From Pseudomonas sp. SLFW (GTDB lineage: Bacteria; Pseudomonadota; Gammaproteobacteria; Pseudomonadales; Pseudomonadaceae), in assembly GCF_009905615.1 (NCBI RefSeq), contig NZ_JAAAKW010000003.1, positions 1-64,000 on the forward strand: 64,000 bases of DNA. Reading direction: 5' to 3'. Positions 16,956 to 26,452 of the stretch are shown here, one piece after another. Made by a program: the position numbers and the translations under genes. The notes beneath the pieces are model-generated. The model was not told the DNA's origin. It saw only the letters and a program-made list of their open reading frames with translations, and searched no databases. The stretch's first letter is position 1. The number at the start of each line of letters is the position of its first letter.

Positions 16956-18386
16956 TCAGCGCTTCTGCAACCAGCCCAAAAAGTGATTCTTCTTGATCGC
17001 CACCGGCTTGCGCAGCAAAACATGCTGGCTGTTCTGTTGGCGCACCGCCTGCAACTTGTTGAGTGCCGTGGTGATTTCCGCCCGCTGCTCCATCGCCTTG
17101 CGCGTGGCGGCTTTTTCGATGCGGTACATCACACAGGACGTGATGGCGATGAAGCGCGCCTCGGACGGCGAGTCGTCGAGCACGTTCTGCACGCCCATCA
17201 CTTCCCCCGGCCCCATGCGCCCGGCCTCGATCATCTCCCTGCCGTCGGGAATCCTCACCGAGACAACGCCGGTCGCTATCACCCACAGCCCGTCCGGTTC
17301 GTCTCCCATGTCCATGATGGTCTGACCGGTGGCGAACTCCCGAGCGACCATCGTTTGCGCCAGTTCATCTTTCTCTTCGGCAGTGCTGGCCCTGAACACC
17401 TTCACCTCGTCCAGCAACGCCCTGGGTCGCGACATGGCCTCGGCGGTGATCTCCGATTGCCAGGCGATGCCGGCGGCTTCCAGGTGCCGATACGCCAGAT
17501 CGAACAGCAGATTGCGCACGTCGCTCTTGTTATTGAGGTCGCTGATGAAGCCTGTCATCGAATATTCGATGGTGGTCGGGCTGGTGTCTTTGACCACTGC
17601 CCGGGGTTGTGGCGTCTGTAACAACGCGCTGCACCCTTGCAACGCACGCTCCAGGGCATCCAGCACGCGGCGGGGCCGGATGTGCGGAGGCATCATCACC
17701 GTGATCGACACGCCATGAATATTGACCGGTCGGCTCAAATTGACGATTTTTGCCTTGGCCGCCACTGAGTTGGGGATCACCACCATGGTCCCGACCCCGG
17801 TCATCAGGTGCGTGGCGCGCCAGTCGATGTCCATGACCTTGCCTTCCATCCCGTCGATGGAGATTGCGTCGTCCACCTGATAGGGCTTGGTGGTGTTGAG
17901 GATGATTCCGGAAAACACGTCGCTCAGTGTGCTCTGCAGCGCGAGGCCGACGATGATCGCCATCGCCCCGGAGGTCGCCAGAAGCCCCTTCACGGGCAGC
18001 TGCAGCACGTAGCCGGCCGCCGCGACGATGGCGATCAGGAAGACCACTGCGCCAATGACCTCCTGCAACAGTCGCCCGCTGTGGCCGACGCGGCCGGTCA
18101 ACAGCAGACCCAGCAGAACGGTGAGGGTGCGCGCCGCATACATCCACCAGACGATGGCCAGCGCAGTGGCGGCAAATTGCATGGCGCTGTTGTCGGGCCA
18201 GGCAGGCGCTTCCAGCGGGCTCACGCCTGCACTGGCGATCACCAGGCTGTAGGCCACGAAACCCATGAGACGGATGCCGATCCGGGTCAACCGGTTGCGG
18301 TCGGCCAGCAGGTGCCAGGCCGCGACATCTGCCAAAAGCAGGAGCAGGCTCCAGGCCAGCGAATAATGAGGAACGGCTGAGGGCAT
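16956..18386 (-). CDS. Mechanosensitive (MscS-type) channel with cyclic-nucleotide-binding domain
   Basis: In this 476-residue protein, residues 1-165 hold about five membrane segments. Next comes the MscS pore region (GAMAIIVGLALQSTLSDVFSG) and beta domain (DAISIDGMEGKVMDIDWRAT, VVIPNSVAAKAKIVNLSRP). The C-terminal 130 residues form a cNMP-binding fold (GQTIMDMGDEPDGLWVIATG, SVRIPDGREMIEAGRMGPGE). Such bCNG channels are often non-mechanosensitive and gated by cAMP. In place of the usual phosphate-binding cassette with FGE and Arg, the sequence reads RMGPGEVMGVQ, so ligand binding is uncertain. Confidence 0.9.
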   Translation of the reverse strand: MPSAVPHYSLAWSLLLLLADVAAWHLLADRNRLTRIGIRLMGFVAYSLVIASAGVSPLEAPAWPDNSAMQFAATALAIVWWMYAARTLTVLLGLLLTGRVGHSGRLLQEVIGAVVFLIAIVAAAGYVLQLPVKGLLATSGAMAIIVGLALQSTLSDVFSGIILNTTKPYQVDDAISIDGMEGKVMDIDWRATHLMTGVGTMVVIPNSVAAKAKIVNLSRPVNIHGVSITVMMPPHIRPRRVLDALERALQGCSALLQTPQPRAVVKDTSPTTIEYSMTGFISDLNNKSDVRNLLFDLAYRHLEAAGIAWQSEITAEAMSRPRALLDEVKVFRASTAEEKDELAQTMVAREFATGQTIMDMGDEPDGLWVIATGVVSVRIPDGREMIEAGRMGPGEVMGVQNVLDDSPSEARFIAITSCVMYRIEKAATRKAMEQRAEITTALNKLQAVRQQNSQHVLLRKPVAIKKNHFLGWLQKR

Positions 18387-18594
18387 GAAGGGAATTCCAC
18401 GGGAGAGGGCACGTCGCCACGACACGCGGGGATGTTAGGGACAGTGATGGCGGGATGTCTATAACCGATCGCTCGCGGAGTCTACCGTCATCGGCCGTCG
18501 CCGCATCGCTTCGAAACAAGCACAGCGCTTCAATCACTGGATCGGCAGGGATTGCACCATCGGCGCTTCTTCTAACCCTGCTTTGAGGCGTCCC

Positions 18595-19587
18595 ATGCAC
18601 TCATCCCTGTTTTCGCTCGCCCGTGCCGCTGGCCTGGGCCTTGCGCTGTGCTCGACCCTGGCCAGTGCCCAACCGCCCGCCCAGCAGAAAACCCAAGTGC
18701 CGGGCTATTTCCGGCTGGCGGTGGGGGATTATGAAGTCACGGCGCTGTTCGACGGTTACAACGACCTGTCGCCAAAACTGCTCAAAGGCCTGCCCCCTGA
18801 GCGAATTCGCGCGCTACTGGCTCGGCGTGCCATCGAAACACCGGGGGTGCAAACCGCCTTCAATGCCTTTCTCATCAACACGGGAAAGAACCTGATTTTG
18901 GTGGACACCGGGGCGGGCCAGTGCATCGGTGAAACCGCGGGCATGCTGACGCGCAACCTCAAGGCGGCGGGCTATGAACCGGAGCAGGTCGACACGATTT
19001 TTCTGACCCACCTGCACCTGGATCACGTCTGTGGCCTGGTCGACGGCAACAAACAGCCGATCTTCGCCAACGCCACGGTGTACGCCGCCAAGCCTGAGGC
19101 CGATTACTGGCTGGACCCGACGGCGCTGTCCCGCGTGCCGGAACAGGCCAGGGCATTCTTCAACATCGCGCAGGATTCCACCGCTCCCTACGTCGCTGCC
19201 GGTCGTTTCAAGACGTTCACCCCCGGCGAGTCGCCCATTGCGGAAGTGCACACCACCCTCGAAGCGGGGCACACCCCCGGCAGCACCACGTACCAGTTCA
19301 CGTCTCGCGGCCAATCCATTGTCTTCATCGGTGACTTGGTGCATAACCTCGCCGTGCAGTTCGAACACCCGGAAGTCAGCATCAGTTTTGACGAGAACAG
19401 CCAGAACGCGATCGCCAGCCGCGACGCGGTGTTCAGCGAAGCCGCCAGCAAGAAGCGCTGGGTCGCCGCCGCGCATCTGCCGTTCCCCGGCACCGGGCAC
19501 ATCGAAGCCCTGGGCAAACGCTTCCAGTGGGTGCCGGTGGAATACGGCCCGTATCAGCGCGCTCCCCATGTGCCGCTGATCGACTAA
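18595..19587 (+). CDS. Periplasmic metallo-beta-lactamase-fold hydrolase
   Basis: The 330-residue protein begins with a Sec signal (MHSSLFSLARAAGLGLALCS, then TLASAQ). The zinc-binding HLHLDH motif lies at about residue 138, followed by EAGHTPGSTTYQ and FIGDLVHN, the second and third metal ligand regions. Family members include lactonases, carbapenemase-like and methyl-parathion-hydrolase-like enzymes. The LILVDTGAG strand before the metal site and the overall arrangement resemble the latter group. The substrate is unknown. The ATG at 18595 has GAGG upstream. An AraC gene follows at 72 bases and may be linked. Confidence 0.87.
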   Translation: MHSSLFSLARAAGLGLALCSTLASAQPPAQQKTQVPGYFRLAVGDYEVTALFDGYNDLSPKLLKGLPPERIRALLARRAIETPGVQTAFNAFLINTGKNLILVDTGAGQCIGETAGMLTRNLKAAGYEPEQVDTIFLTHLHLDHVCGLVDGNKQPIFANATVYAAKPEADYWLDPTALSRVPEQARAFFNIAQDSTAPYVAAGRFKTFTPGESPIAEVHTTLEAGHTPGSTTYQFTSRGQSIVFIGDLVHNLAVQFEHPEVSISFDENSQNAIASRDAVFSEAASKKRWVAAAHLPFPGTGHIEALGKRFQWVPVEYGPYQRAPHVPLID

Positions 19588-19659
19588 GATGAGCGCAGTC
19601 GCCTGGGCACAGGGAGTGGGCGACTGCACTGGCACCCTTTACTGACATAGGACTGGCCC

Positions 19660-20547
19660 TTGAACACTCCCCGGATCATGCAACTGAGCGGTGATGCCTT
19701 CACCGCGGTGCGCATTCAGCAGGCGACCCCCGACCCTGAAAAGATCATCGACATCCCGTGTGTCGATGCCTTCTCGATCATCGTTCAGTTGCAGGACTTT
19801 GCCGCTCACCGCCTCTGGCGTGGGCGCCGGCTGAGCTACGCCGGTGGCCATCTTCGGGGCTCGGTCGCGTTGCCGTTCATGGGCGATGAACTGCGCTGTC
19901 AGCATCGTTCGTCTTACGACAATCTGCGCGTGACGCTGCCCCGGCAGGCGCTGGACGCGTTGCAGGCCGAGCAGGGCGCCCAAAAGATCGGCGTGTTCCG
20001 TTACGAGCAGGGCGGCGCCGAAGACCCCGTGCTGTATCACCTGGCCCACGCCATGCTCCCGGCGCTGCAACGTCCCGACATGGCCAATCGTTTGTTTCTC
20101 GATCACGTTCTGATGGCGATGAGCAGCCACGCCATCGCCCGCTATGGGCGTGTCGCCCCGGCGTCCGGCAAGCTTCACGCCTCCCTCACGCCTACCCAAT
20201 TGGCGATTGCCAAGGAGCTGATCGCCAGCCATCTTGACGGCGATCTGTCGGTTGAGCGCATTGCCCAGGAATGCTCGCTGACGCGCAGCCATTTCTCCCG
20301 GGCATTCAAACAGGCCACTGGCGTCGCGCCCCACGCCTGGCTGTTGCAGATTCGGGTGGAGCGGGCGCGGGAATTGCTGCGCGCCCTGCCGCCCATGCCG
20401 TTGGTTCAAATTGCGCAGCACTGTGGCTTCGCCGATCAGCCGCACTTGACGCGGGTGTTCACCCGATTGACCGGGGAAACACCCAGTGCCTGGCGCAGTC
20501 GTCAGCGACAGGTGCTGTCAGTGCTGGTCACTGGCGAGCGACAGTGA
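19660..20547 (+). CDS. AraC-family transcriptional regulator
   Basis: The protein has up to 295 residues. The C-terminal 100 residues contain the double helix-turn-helix: first LSVERIAQECSLTRSHFSRA, second PLVQIAQHCGFADQPHLTRV, ending TGETPSAWRSRQR. The N-terminal domain (GHLRGSVALPFMGDELRCQH and others) is the effector part. The start is TTG at 19660 or ATG at 19678. It follows the metallo-hydrolase gene on the same strand, so it may regulate it. The effector is unknown. Confidence 0.87.
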   Translation: MNTPRIMQLSGDAFTAVRIQQATPDPEKIIDIPCVDAFSIIVQLQDFAAHRLWRGRRLSYAGGHLRGSVALPFMGDELRCQHRSSYDNLRVTLPRQALDALQAEQGAQKIGVFRYEQGGAEDPVLYHLAHAMLPALQRPDMANRLFLDHVLMAMSSHAIARYGRVAPASGKLHASLTPTQLAIAKELIASHLDGDLSVERIAQECSLTRSHFSRAFKQATGVAPHAWLLQIRVERARELLRALPPMPLVQIAQHCGFADQPHLTRVFTRLTGETPSAWRSRQRQVLSVLVTGERQ

Positions 20548-20772
20548 CCAACTAATCGTTATCTAACGATCATTAAGCTCACCGAGATTCAACAACCGTT
20601 AGACGGATGGATTACAAGTTCCTACCCCTATGGATAATATCGGTTAATGTTTTTTACTGATTAGATGTTCACTGACTAAAAATGGATCGGCGACGTTGTT
20701 CGAGTGCGGGAGCCCGATGGCCTCGTACACGTTCGACGCATTCAGGGCGTGCGAATCCACTCTAAGGACTGC

Positions 20773-22335
20773 GTGAATAAGATGATAAGTCTCGGTCAGG
20801 CTACGGTGTCCCTGGACCTCAGGGACGTTTTCAAAGACGGCGTTGCCCTGCGCATTGGCACCCGCGCGTTCGATATTCTGGAAATGCTGATTCGCCGTCA
20901 GGGGCAACTGGTCAGCAAGGAACAGATACTTCAGCATGTGTGGCCCGACACCATCGTCGAAGAAAATAACCTGCAGGTGCACATTTCGGCACTGCGCAAG
21001 GCGCTGGGCGCTGACCGCGACCTGATTCGCACGATCCCCGGTCGTGGCTACCTGTTATTGGGCGGCGAGGGTGTCTGGCTTGACGCCACCTTGCAGGACC
21101 CGTTGCCCAAGGCGCGGGAAACAGCCTTGGGATGGGGACCATCAAGCGCCAGGCATCGGCTGCCCGCGAGCGTCGATCTGGTGGGGCGTGAGGCGTTGCT
21201 GGACGAGGTGGAGGCGGTCTTGAGCGACGGCCACGCGTTGGTCACCCTGATTGGGCCGGGGGGCGTGGGCAAGACCAGTCTGGCGGTGGTGCTCGGCCAG
21301 CAGCGTATCGACCGCGAGGCAATGCCGGTGTGTTTCGTGCCGCTGGCCGAGTTGCAACGGGGCGATCGGCTGTGCGAAGTGCTGGCGGCCGCGTTGGGCG
21401 TCGAATCCGTCGAGGGTGAGCCACTGGCGGCGAGCCTCTGCCAACACATCGTTCGCCATCCGGGCCTGATTATCCTCGACAACTGTGAGCACCTCATCGA
21501 CGAGGTCGCCGGGCTGGTCGAGGCCGTGTTACGGGGCGCGCCGTGTGCACGGCTGCTGGCCACCAGTCGTGAGCCCCTGCGGATTGCCGGCGAACGCAGC
21601 GTGCAAGTGCCGCCGCTGACGGCGCCCGCACCGGACGCCAGCCGCGAAAACGTGTTGCAAAGCACCTCCGCTCAGCTGTTTCTCCGGCATTGGCGGGCGC
21701 TGGACTGCCACATGGGCGGCAGCGGCGACACCGAACTGGACGATTACAGCGTCGAGCTGGTGGGTGAGGTCTGTCGGCGTCTGGACGGTATGCCATTGGC
21801 GCTGGAAATGGCGGCGGCACGGGCCACGGCACTGGGTCTTTATCAACTGGTCGCCAGTCTGGACGACAGCGTTCATCTGCTGACCGCGAGCCTGCGCACC
21901 GCGCCGCCACGGCAACAGACGCTGCATGCGTCGCTGGCCTGGAGCTATCGTCTGTTGAGCCGGGACGAACGTGCGGTGCTCAGGCTGCTCGCCGACCTGG
22001 ACGGCCCGTTCACGCTGGAGCAGGCGTGCCATGCCTTGCAGTGCGCGACGCTCGCCCGGGCGTGCATCATGGACTGCATGGTGAGGCTGGCGACCAAGTC
22101 GTTATTGGTGGTGTCGGCCCAAGGACCGTTCCGTTTTTATTGCATGCTGGCGGCAACGCGGGCCTGCCTGCGCGTGGTTCAGACCCAGGAAATCGCCGGC
22201 GAAACCCTCAGGCTCGACCCGCGCTATCGTGTTCCCGTCGCTGCACAGGGCGATATCCAACCGCTCAGGGCTGTTCCGTTGGGTCCCGACGGGTATCATC
22301 CTCAGGCACACAGAGCACTGGCGTTGAGCCGCTGA
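20773..22335 (+). CDS. OmpR-type winged-helix regulator fused to NB-ARC-like ATPase, short form
   Basis: From the GTG at 20773 (AAGGA upstream; ATG 20782 is an alternative) the protein has 520 residues. Residues 1-95 are a winged helix (RIGTRAFDILEMLIRRQGQL, SALRKALGADRDLIRTIPGR). Then comes an ATPase with Walker A GPGGVGKTS, Walker B LIILDNCEHL and sensor ATSREPLRI, as in large STAND regulators. Family members usually continue with hundreds of residues of TPR repeats; this one ends soon after the YRLLSRDERAVLRLLADL region. The sequence that follows is in frame with no repeat, so the truncation looks old. The response-regulator gene begins 14 bases later. Confidence 0.82.
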   Translation: MNKMISLGQATVSLDLRDVFKDGVALRIGTRAFDILEMLIRRQGQLVSKEQILQHVWPDTIVEENNLQVHISALRKALGADRDLIRTIPGRGYLLLGGEGVWLDATLQDPLPKARETALGWGPSSARHRLPASVDLVGREALLDEVEAVLSDGHALVTLIGPGGVGKTSLAVVLGQQRIDREAMPVCFVPLAELQRGDRLCEVLAAALGVESVEGEPLAASLCQHIVRHPGLIILDNCEHLIDEVAGLVEAVLRGAPCARLLATSREPLRIAGERSVQVPPLTAPAPDASRENVLQSTSAQLFLRHWRALDCHMGGSGDTELDDYSVELVGEVCRRLDGMPLALEMAAARATALGLYQLVASLDDSVHLLTASLRTAPPRQQTLHASLAWSYRLLSRDERAVLRLLADLDGPFTLEQACHALQCATLARACIMDCMVRLATKSLLVVSAQGPFRFYCMLAATRACLRVVQTQEIAGETLRLDPRYRVPVAAQGDIQPLRAVPLGPDGYHPQAHRALALSR

Positions 22336-22349
22336 AGACGGAAGAGTTT

Positions 22350-22967
22350 ATGAACGCGACACCCCGGGTCTATGTGGTCGACGACGACGCCGCCATCCGT
22401 ACCGCGCTGCAGCGCTTGTTGAATTCGGAGGACATCGCGTGCAGCGCCTTCGACAGCGCCGCCGCCTTTTTGGCGCACCCGCTCGATGAAGCCCCGACCT
22501 GCCTGTTGCTCGACGTCAATCTCGCCCACGGCACGGGTTTCGATTTGCAGGATGAATTGCAGGTGCGCGGCCTGCATTTTCCGATCATCTTCATGACCGG
22601 CTACGGCACCATCGCCATGTCGGTCAAGGCCATCAAAGCCGGGGCCCATGAGTTCCTGACCAAGCCATTCGAACCGGAGCACCTCCTGGACCTGGTGCGC
22701 GAAGCGCTGGCCGCCGACGCGCTCAACCTGTCCGAACGCCGCCTGACGTTTCACGTGCGTGACCGTTTCAATCACCTGACGCCCCGTGAACGACAAGTCA
22801 TGGGTTTATTGATCACCGGCAAAATGAATAAACAGATCGCCGTCGAATTGGGCACCAGCGAAGTGACCGCCAAAGTTCACAAAAAACATGTCATGGCAAA
22901 AATGAACGCACGCAATGTCATCGAACTTTTGAAGATGCACGAGCGGCTCGGTGTCATGACGCAATGA
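22350..22967 (+). CDS. FixJ/NarL-type response regulator
   Basis: In this 205-residue protein, residues 7-120 are a receiver domain with VYVVDDD (acid cluster), LLLDVNL (phospho-acceptor Asp), FMTGYG (Thr) and FLTKPFEPE (Lys). Residues 140-200 are a LuxR-type HTH: HLTPRERQVMGLLITGKMNK, then TAKVHKKHVMAKM. This resembles FixJ/TodT/StyR regulators, the usual partners of PAS/GAF histidine kinases. The cognate sensor is very likely the hybrid kinase at 23172-25463. Start ATG at 22350 behind GGAAGAG. Confidence 0.92.
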   Translation: MNATPRVYVVDDDAAIRTALQRLLNSEDIACSAFDSAAAFLAHPLDEAPTCLLLDVNLAHGTGFDLQDELQVRGLHFPIIFMTGYGTIAMSVKAIKAGAHEFLTKPFEPEHLLDLVREALAADALNLSERRLTFHVRDRFNHLTPRERQVMGLLITGKMNKQIAVELGTSEVTAKVHKKHVMAKMNARNVIELLKMHERLGVMTQ

Positions 22968-23171
22968 ATAACCGCACACTTGTACATATTCGGTAGTTTG
23001 AAGTTTATATGTCGTGTGACCTGCCAATCGCGTCAACTTTCAGCCCGACAAAGTTGTGCTTATGATTCGCAGGGCCGATGACTTCCACGTTGTTGTTTAC
23101 GCCCGTCGAACTCAGGCACGGTCCGCGGGGCACGATCCGGCCCCTGACGTTGAATCTCACCAAGGGCTTTC

Positions 23172-25463
23172 ATGAGCAGCGTTTTTGATGCGCCATCAGG
23201 CAGGGCTCCCCACGACGCGCTCTTCGGGCCGGAGTGGTGGGGGCAGCTCGTCTGGGAATGGCTGCTCGCGGACGGCGAACTGAGTCATTTCCGGGTCAGG
23301 CTCCCCGACGGCGGAGGTCAGCAGTGGCGCGTGATCAGTGCGGCCGCCAGCGCAAGTGACAATGCCACGCGGCGGCTGGAACATGAGTTTTCCCTCGCGG
23401 GCCGGTTGTCGCCCCGGTGGGCGCTGCAACCGCTGGCGCTGTTGTCCGACGCATTGCCCAGCGGCCATGGCCTGCTGCTGGTGTCGAGCGATCCGGGCGG
23501 GCAGCCGCTGCACGAACTGGCCGATCAACCCTTGTCGATCAAACGCTTTCTGCACCTGGCCATCGGTGCCTCGTCGGCCTTGGTGCACCTTCACGCAGAA
23601 GGGCTGCTGCACCGTGACATCAAGCCGTGCAATCTGGTGGAAGGGACCGATGGCAGTGTGCGGCTGAGCGGATTTGGACTGAGCGTCGAGGCCCACCCTT
23701 CGGGCGCTCTGCCAGTGTCGGATTCAATTTGCGGCACGCTGGCGTACATGTCGCCGGAGCAATCGCGCAGGGTCGAGCGTCACGCCGATCAGCGCAGCGA
23801 CCTTTACTCCCTGGGCATGACGTTTTACGAGTGGTTGGCCGGCCACTTGCCGTTCGAGGCCCGCGACGCCGTCGAATGGGTGTACTGCCATGTGGCGCGA
23901 CAGCCACCGGCGCTCAGCCTGTATCGTGGTGACATTCCGCCCGCGCTGTCGGAGCTGGTGCTCAAGTTGCTGGCCAAGAACCCGGACGACCGTTACCAGA
24001 GCGCGGCTGATGTGCTGGCGGACCTGCGTTCGTGCAACTGCCAGTGGCAACGGCTTCAGGACATTCCCGCATTGGGCCATGACCTGGCGCCGGCGCGCAG
24101 TGAAGCGTACCGGCACGCGCTGATCACGCAGGCGCGGCAGCGGGAGGCGATTCTGGCATCTCGCGTCAGTGTCACCATTGCCGGAGGGCAGGACACGCTC
24201 GACCTCGCGTCGGTGATGAAAGCGGCGCAGGCATTGAGTGACGAGACCGAGCAGGATCGCCTGATCGAAATCCTCATGCGCACCACTATCCTGCATGCCG
24301 GTGCACAGCGGGCGCTGCTGATGCTGGTGAAGAACGAGGCGCCGCTGATCCACGCGGTTGGTCGTGACGACGATGGCGGCCTGCGGATCGAATTGGTGAA
24401 CCTGACGCCCAGCAAGGCGCACTTGCCCCTGTCAATCCTCTACCGGGTGATGCGTACCCAACAGCGTCTGGTGATCGAGGATGTCTCCGCCGACGGCTAC
24501 TTCGGCGCCGATGAATACCTCGACGAGCATCGTGTGCGGTCCGCGTTGTGCCTGCCGTTGCTCAAGCAGCGCCAGGTGATCGGTGTGCTGTACCTGGAAA
24601 ACAATCTGGCGCCGGGGGTGTTCACGGCCAACAGGGCCGGGGTGTTGGAGCTCTTGGCCGGGCAGGCGGCCATCTCGCTGGAGACCGCTCGACTGCACCA
24701 GGAACTGATGGCGGAAAACGCTCGCCGACACGACATTGAAACCGCGCTGCGCAACGCCAGGGCCAAACTGGCGAGGGTGTCGCAAGTCACGGTCATGGGT
24801 GAGCTGGCGGCGTCGATTGCCCACGAAATCAACCAACCGCTGGCGTCGATGGTGTCCAATGCCGCAGCAAGCCTGCGCTGGTTGAACCGGGAGACCCCGC
24901 GGGTCGATGAGGCGCTGTCCGGGCTGCGGGACATCGTGCAGGACGGTCGGCGTGCCGGAGAAATCGTCAATGCCCTGCAGTCTCTCGCGCGACAAGGTGC
25001 GCAGCAGCGACGGCGGCTGTTGATCAACGACGTGATCCGTCACGTCGTGGCGCTGACCGTGGTCGAGGTGGAGCAACACAAAGTCCTGATGACCAGCCAC
25101 CTGACCCGCTCACCGTTGCAGGTCTACGGCTGCGAAGTGCAATTGCAGCAGGTGGTGCTGAACTTGATCCTCAACGCGCTGGACGCCCTGAGCGCGGGCG
25201 ACCAGGTGCTCAGACGCCTGTCGATCACCAGTGAAGCGGTGCACGATGATTATCTGGTGGTGAGCGTGGAAGACACCGGCCCGGGCATCGCCCCTGAGGA
25301 CATGGACAAGGTGTTCAACGCGTTCTACACCACCAAGGACAAAGGCATGGGCATGGGATTGGCGATCTGCCGCTCCATCGTCAACGCCCACGGCGGCCAG
25401 CTGTACGTCATGCCTGCGCGCTACGGCGGCGCCACGTTCGTCTTCACCCTCCCGGCGGTTTAA
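23172..25463 (+). CDS. Pseudokinase-GAF-histidine kinase hybrid sensor
   Basis: In this 763-residue protein, residues 30-290 are a Ser/Thr protein-kinase-like domain with LHRDIKPCN (147-154), but GFG (167-169) replaces the Mg-binding DFG and no VAIK-type Lys is visible. GAF follows at about 360-510 (DRLIEILMRTTILHAGAQRA; VIGVLYLENNL). A histidine kinase comes next: H-box ELAASIAHEINQPLAS with His551, N-box VLNLILNALDAL, G1 DTGPGIA, G2 GMGMGLAICRS. The relatives I recall have a large AAA ATPase plus TPR-like stretch between kinase and GAF and exceed 1500 residues; here these are absent. It probably phosphorylates the neighbouring FixJ-type regulator. Confidence 0.88.
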   Translation: MSSVFDAPSGRAPHDALFGPEWWGQLVWEWLLADGELSHFRVRLPDGGGQQWRVISAAASASDNATRRLEHEFSLAGRLSPRWALQPLALLSDALPSGHGLLLVSSDPGGQPLHELADQPLSIKRFLHLAIGASSALVHLHAEGLLHRDIKPCNLVEGTDGSVRLSGFGLSVEAHPSGALPVSDSICGTLAYMSPEQSRRVERHADQRSDLYSLGMTFYEWLAGHLPFEARDAVEWVYCHVARQPPALSLYRGDIPPALSELVLKLLAKNPDDRYQSAADVLADLRSCNCQWQRLQDIPALGHDLAPARSEAYRHALITQARQREAILASRVSVTIAGGQDTLDLASVMKAAQALSDETEQDRLIEILMRTTILHAGAQRALLMLVKNEAPLIHAVGRDDDGGLRIELVNLTPSKAHLPLSILYRVMRTQQRLVIEDVSADGYFGADEYLDEHRVRSALCLPLLKQRQVIGVLYLENNLAPGVFTANRAGVLELLAGQAAISLETARLHQELMAENARRHDIETALRNARAKLARVSQVTVMGELAASIAHEINQPLASMVSNAAASLRWLNRETPRVDEALSGLRDIVQDGRRAGEIVNALQSLARQGAQQRRRLLINDVIRHVVALTVVEVEQHKVLMTSHLTRSPLQVYGCEVQLQQVVLNLILNALDALSAGDQVLRRLSITSEAVHDDYLVVSVEDTGPGIAPEDMDKVFNAFYTTKDKGMGMGLAICRSIVNAHGGQLYVMPARYGGATFVFTLPAV

Positions 25464-25464
25464 G

Positions 25465-25583
25465 TCGCGAGCGGCGAGCGGCGAGCGGCGAGCGCTGAAC
25501 CTGAGACCGCCGCGCACAGCTTGAAGCTTGCCGCTCGCCGCTTGCCGCTAGAATCTTGCCGCTTGCCGCTCGAAACTCGTCGC
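25465..25583. repeat. Inverted AGCGGC/GCCGCT-rich intergenic repeat
   Basis: GCGAGCGGCGAGCGGCGAGC is followed by AGCTTGAAGCTTGCCGCTCG and more CTTGCCGCT copies. The left part can pair with the right part into a long, imperfect hairpin between two convergent genes. Similar GCCGCTTGCCGCT runs are common in Pseudomonas intergenic DNA and may act as bidirectional terminators. No coding sequence is seen. Confidence 0.7.
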
Positions 25584-26261
25584 TTAATAGGGCCAGGTCG
25601 ACGCCAGCAACCGTTCGCAGAACCCGCCCGCATTCAAATGGTGGTCGTGAAACTCCAGCACGTCGGCATTGATCGTGCCGTAGGTGCTTTGCCGACGGTG
25701 CAGTTGTCCCTCGGCCAGCGCATGCAGGAATTTGATCTTGAATCCGGCTTCGCGGGGGAATGCGTTGAGGACGCAGGCGAGGACACCGGGGCAGAGCGCC
25801 TGGCAATGGGTGCCAAGCAAGTCGGTGTCGACGGCCGCCGCCAGCAGCGCTGTCAACGCCGGTTTGTGCGAGGGAATGCCGGGGGTGGTGTGCAGGGCGA
25901 TGGCGTCCCAGACGAGGGCGATGTCATCGCGGGAGCGGCCATAACCTCGCAGGAACTGGGCCGCTGCGTCGGCGCTGTCCACTTCGAAGCGCTGCTGGGA
26001 ATGGCGATACAGCGTCGTCACGCCGATGCGCAGAAACAATGCGCCGATGTACAGCAGGTCAGGCTCATACCGCAATTCACGGCCTTGCCCGATCAGGCTG
26101 GCGAACACAAAGGTGCGTCGGGCGGCATCGAACATCAGTCCGGACTGGGTCGCCCGCATCAACTCGGTCGCCGCACGGGCCATCGCGCTGTCGGGGATCG
26201 GGATTCCAGCAACATATCGGGTGGTCACGTGCGTCCCTCGCAACGAACCGGGCTTTGGCAT
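25584..26261 (-). CDS. HD-domain family protein lacking the HD motif
   Basis: The 225-residue protein resembles the HD hydrolases of the cyanamide-hydratase-like type. It keeps RRTFVFASLI, DLLYIGALF, RFEVDSADAAAQFL and AIALHTTPGI, then LGTHCQAL near the C-terminus. The motif that should read ALFHDIGLT reads ALFLRIGVT (Leu77-Arg78), and the earlier metal His (usually NHSxRTY) is missing too (FDAARRTFVF). The protein therefore likely has lost or changed catalysis. It starts at ATG 26261 and stands alone between two convergent or divergent genes. The role is unknown. Confidence 0.75.
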   Translation of the reverse strand: MPKPGSLRGTHVTTRYVAGIPIPDSAMARAATELMRATQSGLMFDAARRTFVFASLIGQGRELRYEPDLLYIGALFLRIGVTTLYRHSQQRFEVDSADAAAQFLRGYGRSRDDIALVWDAIALHTTPGIPSHKPALTALLAAAVDTDLLGTHCQALCPGVLACVLNAFPREAGFKIKFLHALAEGQLHRRQSTYGTINADVLEFHDHHLNAGGFCERLLASTWPY

Positions 26262-26452
26262 GTTCAGACCTTAAACCGCTCGGGCGACAGCGTCTTTGTG
26301 CGGCGCCTTAAACGTCCTGAAAGGGTCTGGGTCGGGCTATCTGGCAGGCGCGGATTATTAACCATTCAGAACATTTAATACCCGGAGAAGGACTTTAAGG
26401 CCTCTGCGCACCAGACTCCAGAGACCGCCCCCTGCGACCTGGAGAGCCCGGA

